Source: Nitrospirota bacterium (lineage in GTDB: Bacteria; Nitrospirota; Thermodesulfovibrionia; UBA6902). Taken from it: DNA of 64,000 nt. The DNA lies in contig JACQZF010000038.1 in NCBI GenBank assembly GCA_016213945.1, positions 1 to 64,000 on the forward strand. The letters are read 5' to 3'. Each line of letters opens with the position of its first letter. Position 1 is the stretch's first letter. Below the pieces are notes generated by a model. The model was not told the DNA's origin. It did not search any database and saw only the letters and a list, made by a program, of their open reading frames with translations. This document shows, piece by piece, positions 59,153 through 64,000 of this stretch. Position numbers and translations under genes: made by a program.

Positions 59153-59561
59153 GAAAAACACGATTGAGGTTTTTAAACTTCTCACTGATGAACTCAGGGT
59201 GCGCATACTGATGCTGCTTGACAGGAAGGAATTGAGCGTGTGCCAGCTCATGGGGACCATCGGGGCGTCACAGCCGCTTATTTCGAGGAACCTCTCATTA
59301 TTGTATAAAGGCGGCTTCCTTGATGAGAGAAGGGACGGCAAGCTCAGGTTCTACAGTATAAAAAGCGGTATTGCGGAAGATAAAGTTGCCGTGCTTGTTT
59401 TGTTGCGAACCCTTTTGAAATCTGATACAAGATTTAAAGAGGACCTGGAAACTCTTGCCGAATGCACCGCATTTCAGAAGAAGGCTGGCAGGTGTGACAT
59501 GAAGACCCTGACTGAATTCATGAAATTAAAGGAACGTAAGATGAAGGGAGATAGAAGATGA
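59151..59561 (+). CDS. ArsR/SmtB-family repressor
   Basis: The 136-residue winged-helix protein shows FKLLTDELRVRILMLLDRKE, LSVCQLMGTIGASQPLISRNL (recognition helix with one Cys) and LLYKGGFLDERRDGKLRFYS. It has a C-terminal extension with two cysteines (AECTAFQKKAGRC) that could form a sensor site with the helix-3 Cys. The inducer may be a metal or metalloid, which would match the downstream efflux pump. Its stop overlaps the TolC-family start (ATGA), so the repressor leads an autoregulated operon. Confidence 0.87.
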   Translation: MKNTIEVFKLLTDELRVRILMLLDRKELSVCQLMGTIGASQPLISRNLSLLYKGGFLDERRDGKLRFYSIKSGIAEDKVAVLVLLRTLLKSDTRFKEDLETLAECTAFQKKAGRCDMKTLTEFMKLKERKMKGDRR

Positions 59562-60982
59562 GAGGTTGGGAAGTTAAGAAGATGAGAGGGAAAATCTTAA
59601 ATTACTTGTCACAATTTCACAGCTTCATAACATCTCAACTTCTTGTTTTTGCAATCTGTGTAATCTGTGGCGTAAATGTGGTAGCCGCTGAAACACTCAC
59701 ACTCAAGGAAGCCATAAGCGCCGCCCTTGAAAACAATCCTCAATTGAAGGCTTACATCTGGATGGTCCAGGCTCAGAAGGAAGATTCAAATATGGCAAAG
59801 AGCTATCTTTATCCAAAGCTGAGCATTGAGGAGAAATTTACACGGACGGACAACCCGACTTATGGTTTTATGGCAAAGCTCAATCAGGAGCGTTTTACAC
59901 AGCAGGATTTTGCCATCGGTTCGCTTAATCACCCTGATGACATATCCGATTTTCAGACCTCATTCAGCTTTGAACAGCCGGTGTTCGTTCCAAAGATCTA
60001 CTATGGGATAAACCTTTCGGAAAGAGAACTGGACGCGAAAAAGACCGAGCTTGAAAGGGTGAAAAGTGAAGTTGCGCGCAACGTAGTAAGAAGCGCGCTC
60101 ATGATCCAGACGGCAAAGGAATATTTAAGGATATCGCAATCGGCGTTGAAGGACGCGCAGGAACACAAGCGCCTTGCTTTGCTGAGATACGACACAGGAC
60201 TCGGCCTGTATTCAGACGTGCTGAGGGCGGATGCCGGGACCAAGAACGCTGAAGTCATGATCGCAAAGGCGGAGGGAAATCTTGAGGTGGCAATGAGGAC
60301 ACTCGGTTTAGTTACTGGCAGTACCGGGCCGGTTGACATTGTTGATGAGAAACCTTCATTGATTCTGGATGAGCTGACTGTTTATCTTGAAGCTGCAAAT
60401 CAGAGGGAAGACCTGAAGGCCGTTAACCTGAGATATGAGAACTCCCTGAAAAATGTAGAAATGGAAAAAGCGATCTTCCTCCCCGAAATCGGCATCGGAG
60501 GCAGTTACCTGCTGAATGACCATAAAAGCCCTTTCGCGTCTGAAGGGGAGAGCTATGTGTTCGCGGCGTTTCTCAGATGGAAACTCTTTGACGCCTCTTT
60601 GTATTACAAGGTCAAAAAGGCGGAGGCTGATGCCAATGAGATGAAACAGCGCGTTTCGGGATTAGGGCAGGAGATACAGTTCAGGGTCAATGAGGCTTAC
60701 ATAAGGATCAGGGAGAAGGGAAAGACGCTCTCTCTTTCAAAGGCCGCGCTCGAAGACGCGGTGGAAGCCCTCAGGCTTGTCAGGACAAGGTATGAGAACG
60801 GGCTTGCTCCTGTGATTGATCTGCTCGATACTCAGGTAATGCTCGACAACGCAAGGGCGAAAAATTTAGAAGCGGAAAATGAGTACGTAAATTCAATCGT
60901 GGATCTGTATCACCAGAGCGGGATGCTTTTGAAGGGATTGAATTTAACCACAGAGGGCGCAGAGATAAAAGAGAATTATTAA
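59558..60982 (+). CDS. TolC-family outer-membrane efflux channel
   Basis: The 474-residue protein is an outer-membrane efflux channel: two OEP repeats of long coiled helices and beta strands, with TLKEAISAALENNPQLKAYI at the start of the first and ENGLAPVIDLLDTQVMLDNA in the second. The N-terminal 45 residues include a hydrophobic signal (LLVFAICVICGVNVVAA) whose DNA is unusually rich in repeat-like sequence (arms of the GAAGTTAAGAAG family and an AATCTGTG direct repeat). ATG 59582 is an alternative start. It is followed by adaptor and RND pump genes. Confidence 0.87.
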   Translation: MRGWEVKKMRGKILNYLSQFHSFITSQLLVFAICVICGVNVVAAETLTLKEAISAALENNPQLKAYIWMVQAQKEDSNMAKSYLYPKLSIEEKFTRTDNPTYGFMAKLNQERFTQQDFAIGSLNHPDDISDFQTSFSFEQPVFVPKIYYGINLSERELDAKKTELERVKSEVARNVVRSALMIQTAKEYLRISQSALKDAQEHKRLALLRYDTGLGLYSDVLRADAGTKNAEVMIAKAEGNLEVAMRTLGLVTGSTGPVDIVDEKPSLILDELTVYLEAANQREDLKAVNLRYENSLKNVEMEKAIFLPEIGIGGSYLLNDHKSPFASEGESYVFAAFLRWKLFDASLYYKVKKAEADANEMKQRVSGLGQEIQFRVNEAYIRIREKGKTLSLSKAALEDAVEALRLVRTRYENGLAPVIDLLDTQVMLDNARAKNLEAENEYVNSIVDLYHQSGMLLKGLNLTTEGAEIKENY

Positions 60983-60995
60983 AGGAGGCGACTTA

Positions 60996-62168
60996 ATGAT
61001 AAGGTCAGTACAATTGTTAGCGATTATACTCGTAGCATCCTTGATATATGCCTGCAATGAAAAAATTAAGCCTGGCGAGCAGGAAGTAAAGAGACCTCTT
61101 GTTCAGGGAATCGTTATTGAGGAAGTAAAACAGTCAGAGGTAACTGACCTTTACGAAACGTCCGGGACGCTCAGGTCAAGGAATACCGCGCTCGTATCGG
61201 CGCAGATCATGGGCGAGGTAAAGGAGATAAATGTGAAGCCCGGTGACAGGGTGAAAAAAGATGACGTTCTCCTCGTCATAAAAGCCCCTGATATCGGCGC
61301 GAGGGTCCAGGCGGCGCAAGAGGCGTTTGAGGAAGCACAAAAAGGCCTCAGCATGGCAGGCGAGAACAGGGACCTGATGGAGAAAACCTTTGAGCGCTAC
61401 AAAAAACTATTTGATGAAAAGGCCATCTCCGGGCAGGAGTTCGACGAGATAAAGACAAAGAAAGATGTTGCGGCGCTTGAGTATGAAAGGTCGCAGAAAG
61501 CGTTGAAACGCGCGGAGGCGGGACTGAACGAGGCAGAGGCGTTTAAGGGTTACGCTGTTATCAGGTCCCCGCTTAACGGAATTGTTTCAGAAAAGAAGAT
61601 CGATGCCGGCAGCATGACTGCTCCGGGCGCTCCGCTATTTATTATTGAAGAGCCTGTATACAGGGTTGAAGTCCCTGTTGATGAGGGACAGCTTTCTTAT
61701 ATAAATACAGGCACGCCTGTCGATATCGTAATTGATGCTATCGGCGTACAAACAGGCGGCAGGGTAGGCGAGGTGGTCCGCCAGATTGATCCGCTCACGC
61801 GGACCTTTACTGTCAAGGTCGACATCAGTGAAAGTGCAAAACCATTGCAGGGCGGTTTTTATGCAAGAGCTAAGTTCACGCTCGGGAAAAAATCCGGGCT
61901 GTTCATTCCTGAAGTCGCAATTGTATCAAGAGGCGAATTGAAGGCGGTCTATGCGGTAGATCAGGACGGCATTATTACATTCAGGCTTGTGAAAACAGGA
62001 AAGAGCGCGGACGGAATGACAGAGATACTTTCGGGGCTTAATGCCGGTGAGAGGATAATCGTGAAAGGGAGCAGTCCTTTAGCCGGAATCCATCTTTGTA
62101 TTTACTGGATTCCCGCTCAACAGACCACGGGAATGACGTCTGAGGTTGAGTTTATTAGAAGATTTTAA
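60996..62168 (+). CDS. RND efflux periplasmic adaptor (MFP/HlyD family)
   Basis: A 390-residue lipoprotein-like adaptor (LIYAC lipobox near residue 20). A biotinyl-lipoyl half-motif (IMGEVKEINVKPGDRVKKDD), an alpha hairpin (about 105-175), GYAVIRSPLNGIVSEK and the beta-barrel domain follow in the usual order. The end is abnormal. After LNAGERIIVKGS, where related proteins close the membrane-proximal domain, about 20 residues are encoded by a divergent copy of the palindromic repeat (62083-62137), then VEFIRRF. AAAGGAGG precedes ATG 60996. Confidence 0.85.
   Translation: MIRSVQLLAIILVASLIYACNEKIKPGEQEVKRPLVQGIVIEEVKQSEVTDLYETSGTLRSRNTALVSAQIMGEVKEINVKPGDRVKKDDVLLVIKAPDIGARVQAAQEAFEEAQKGLSMAGENRDLMEKTFERYKKLFDEKAISGQEFDEIKTKKDVAALEYERSQKALKRAEAGLNEAEAFKGYAVIRSPLNGIVSEKKIDAGSMTAPGAPLFIIEEPVYRVEVPVDEGQLSYINTGTPVDIVIDAIGVQTGGRVGEVVRQIDPLTRTFTVKVDISESAKPLQGGFYARAKFTLGKKSGLFIPEVAIVSRGELKAVYAVDQDGIITFRLVKTGKSADGMTEILSGLNAGERIIVKGSSPLAGIHLCIYWIPAQQTTGMTSEVEFIRRF
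62083..62137 (+). repeat. interspersed palindrome, divergent copy 6 (in coding sequence)
   Basis: CCGGAATCCA, an A/T-rich loop, CTGGATTCCCGC and CACGGGAATGAC give the variant form of the element. It is read through as the last part of the adaptor protein. Confidence 0.65.
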
Positions 62169-62182
62169 ATAAGGATAACTAA

Positions 62183-64000
62183 ATGGAACGGACAGGAATA
62201 GCGGGACGGATAGCAAAGACATTCTTACAATCAAAGCTGACGCCTTTGATAATTATCACTGCGCTGCTGCTCGGGATATTCGCGGTCGTCATAACGCCGA
62301 GGGAAGAAGAGCCGCAGATAATTGTTCCCATGGTGGATGTGTTTGTCCAGTATCCCGGCGCTTCCTCACAGGAAGTAAATGACCAGGTGGCAAAGCCGAT
62401 GGAAAAGCTCCTGTGGGAGATAAAAGGCGTTGAGTATATTTACTCAATATCAAAGCCCGGCACGGCAGTTTCCATAGTGAGGTTTTATGTCGGCGAGGAC
62501 ATGGAGAAGAGCCTTGTAAAGCTCTACAACCAGTTGATGTCCAATTATGACAGGATACCCCCCGGTGTTTCACAGCCTCTTGTTAAGCCCAGGTCCATTG
62601 ACGATGTGCCGATCCTGACGCTTACCCTGTGGAGCGGGCGTTACGACGGTTATCAATTACGGAAGGTCGCCAACGAACTTGCGGACCAATTAAAAAAGGA
62701 CGCGGAGGTCTCCGAGATAAAGGTCATCGGGGGGCAGAAAAGACAATTAAGGGTCATTCCCGACACATCGCGTTTAAAGGCATACAATGTTTCTTCATTA
62801 CGAATATTGCAAATGCTTCAGGGGGCGAACGCCTCGCTCAGTTCCGGTAAGTTCCAGAACAAGAATGAAGAGGTTGTTATAGAAGCAGGCGGGCTGCTTC
62901 AGAGCGCGGAAGATGTGGGCAGTGTTGTGATTGGAGTTTATAACGGAAGGCCCGTGTATCTGAAGAACGTCGCGGAGATAAAAGACGGGCCGGAGGAACC
63001 GGCGAATTATGTCCTGATGGGTTTCGGTCAGGCTGCTGACCCCTCTGTATCCCCCCTTAACAAGGGGGGAATTAAGGGGGGTGGCCTTTACGATGCCGTG
63101 ACCATTTCAGTGGCAAAGAAGAAGGGCACGAATGCAACACATATATCTGAGCGCCTGCTTGAAAAGACAGAGGCACTGAAGGGTGTTATCATTCCCGGCG
63201 AAATAGAAGTGACGACCACGAGAAATTACGGCGACACGGCAAAGGACAAATCCGATGAGCTCCTTGAGCACATGCTCATCGCGGCAATTTCCGTTACGAT
63301 CCTGATAGCGATCGCATTGGGTCTGCGTGAATCAGTTATCGTAGCAGTGGCAGTGCCTGTTACACTCGCGCTAACGATCCTTGTTAACTACATGTACGGT
63401 TACACGCTCAACAGGGTGACGCTCTTCGCGCTCATCTTCTCCATAGGTATTTTAGTTGATGACGCGATAGTCGTGGTGGAAAACATCCACAGGCATTTCA
63501 GACTGAAAGGCGTCTCTCCTGAAACAGCGGTGCGAGCAGTGGATGAAGTGGGCAATCCGACAATACTCGCAACCTTTACAGTTATCGCCGCGCTTTTACC
63601 TATGGCATTTGTGTCCGGGTTAATGGGGCCGTACATGCGCCCGATCCCGATAGGCGCATCCGCAGCAATGTTGATTTCTTTGCTGATAGCATTCATCATC
63701 AGCCCGTGGCTGAGTTTCATCGTATTAAAGAAAACACAACAGGGCCCTGACGTGGACGAAAAAGAGCACGGGATTTTCGCAACGCTTAACAGGCTCTATG
63801 AAAAAAACCTGCGCGGCCTCCTTGAAAGCAATACCAAAAAGATCAGCGCCTTCGTTGTGGTATTTATCCTCTTCGGCGGCGCAATAATGTTAGTGCCGTT
63901 AAAATTAGTCACGGTCAAGATGCTGCCCTTTGATAACAAAAGCGAATTGCAGGTGATCATTGACATGCCGGAAGGCACCACGCTCGAACAGACCGCGCTT
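62183..64000 (+). CDS. RND efflux pump inner-membrane protein (3' part beyond window)
   Basis: The frame is open for 606 codons to the window edge. It begins with a helix ([20 protein letters not shown]), then [20 protein letters not shown], the start of AcrB/CusA-type RND pumps, and continues with [20 protein letters not shown] and the membrane block containing [18 protein letters not shown] (proton-relay Asp pair). The substrate is unclear: hydrophobic compounds or metals. A palindrome (63049-63084) adds about 15 residues in frame at about 286-301. Start ATG 62183 follows AAGGATAACTAA. Confidence 0.9.
   Translation, partial: MERTGIAGRIAKTFLQSKLTPLIIITALLLGIFAVVITPREEEPQIIVPMVDVFVQYPGASSQEVNDQVAKPMEKLLWEIKGVEYIYSISKPGTAVSIVRFYVGEDMEKSLVKLYNQLMSNYDRIPPGVSQPLVKPRSIDDVPILTLTLWSGRYDGYQLRKVANELADQLKKDAEVSEIKVIGGQKRQLRVIPDTSRLKAYNVSSLRILQMLQGANASLSSGKFQNKNEEVVIEAGGLLQSAEDVGSVVIGVYNGRPVYLKNVAEIKDGPEEPANYVLMGFGQAADPSVSPLNKGGIKGGGLYDAVTISVAKKKGTNATHISERLLEKTEALKGVIIPGEIEVTTTRNYGDTAKDKSDELLEHMLIAAISVTILIAIALGLRESVIVAVAVPVTLALTILVNYMYGYTLNRVTLFALIFSIGILVDDAIVVVENIHRHFRLKGVSPETAVRAVDEVGNPTILATFTVIAALLPMAFVSGLMGPYMRPIPIGASAAMLISLLIAFIISPWLSFIVLKKTQQGPDVDEKEHGIFATLNRLYEKNLRGLLESNTKKISAFVVVFILFGGAIMLVPLKLVTVKMLPFDNKSELQVIIDMPEGTTLEQTAL
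63049..63084 (+). repeat. CCCCCCTTAACAAGGGGGG palindrome inserted in the RND gene
   Basis: CCCCCCTTAACAAGGGGGG (63051-63069) is followed by AATTAAGGGGGG (63070-63081). This is a widespread G/C-run palindrome seen mainly between genes. It is in frame here and encodes [12 protein letters not shown]. Confidence 0.85.

Noticed and set aside
1-64000. CRISPR array
   Set aside because: No run of regularly spaced, near-identical 25-40 base repeats was seen; the repeats present are palindromes scattered singly.

Overview
This window reads like a chromosome segment of an anaerobic or facultative, respiratory Gram-negative bacterium. I suspect a Nitrospirota (Thermodesulfovibrionia-like) or deep deltaproteobacterial lineage. 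The basis is the density of c-type cytochromes, a periplasmic type II molybdenum oxidoreductase with a Tat signal, a nitrous-oxide reductase cluster, a cbb3-type oxidase, a selenocysteine peroxiredoxin, and many interspersed palindromic repeats of the GTCATTCC...GGAATGAC kind. The taxonomic guess is inference; no rRNA gene is present.

Layout. 0.3-7.9 kb: a multihaem cytochrome, a phosphotransferase, an IMPase-like phosphatase, a P-type cation ATPase and a GT39 glycosyltransferase. 7.9-11.6 kb: an AT-richer accessory island with a PIN-domain toxin-like pair and one very unusual protein, a RecB/Cas4-like nuclease plus RNase H-fold exonuclease plus IS66-type transposase in a single reading frame. 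11.6-13.1 kb: a polyprenyl-phosphate glycosyltransferase and a VTT-domain protein. 13.2-14.7 kb: a candidate 6S RNA, tRNA-Asn, a serine-recombinase remnant and a DUF6448-like protein.

14.8-25.9 kb: a Crp/Fnr regulator and an Rrf2 regulator, two dihaem cytochromes c, a cbb3 oxidase (CcoN, CcoO, small subunits, Cu-ATPase, SafE-like and polyferredoxin assembly genes, no CcoP), then a peroxiredoxin whose peroxidatic Cys is encoded by an in-frame TGA followed by a SECIS-like hairpin. The Rrf2 gene and the peroxiredoxin gene share a nearly identical promoter-operator module. 26-44.4 kb: a GltD-like iron-sulfur flavoprotein coupled to a Rieske/cytochrome b/hexahaem cytochrome c complex, two more dihaem cytochromes, NosZ, a split NosR, NosD (fused to the NosR iron-sulfur half through a palindromic repeat), NosF, NosY, an SCO-like and a thioredoxin-like protein, and two related cupredoxin-like proteins.

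44.4-53.8 kb: a NarX/NarL-type two-component system, another dihaem cytochrome, and the alpha, beta, gamma and chaperone genes of a NarG/NxrA-like type II molybdoenzyme. 53.9-59 kb: three NosL-like proteins, a MacB-type ABC exporter and an unrecognised polytopic membrane protein, probably copper handling for NosZ. 59.1-64 kb: an ArsR repressor with its operator over the start codon, and a TolC/MFP/RND efflux system running off the end.

How it works together (inference): quinol electrons pass through the Rieske/cyt b complex to a family of dihaem cytochromes, one or two of which are encoded beside each terminal enzyme (O2 via cbb3, N2O via NosZ, nitrate or a similar oxyanion via the molybdoenzyme). 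A recurring theme is that repeat elements have been inserted into or next to coding sequence, adding in-frame peptide segments, extending termini and apparently fusing two genes.
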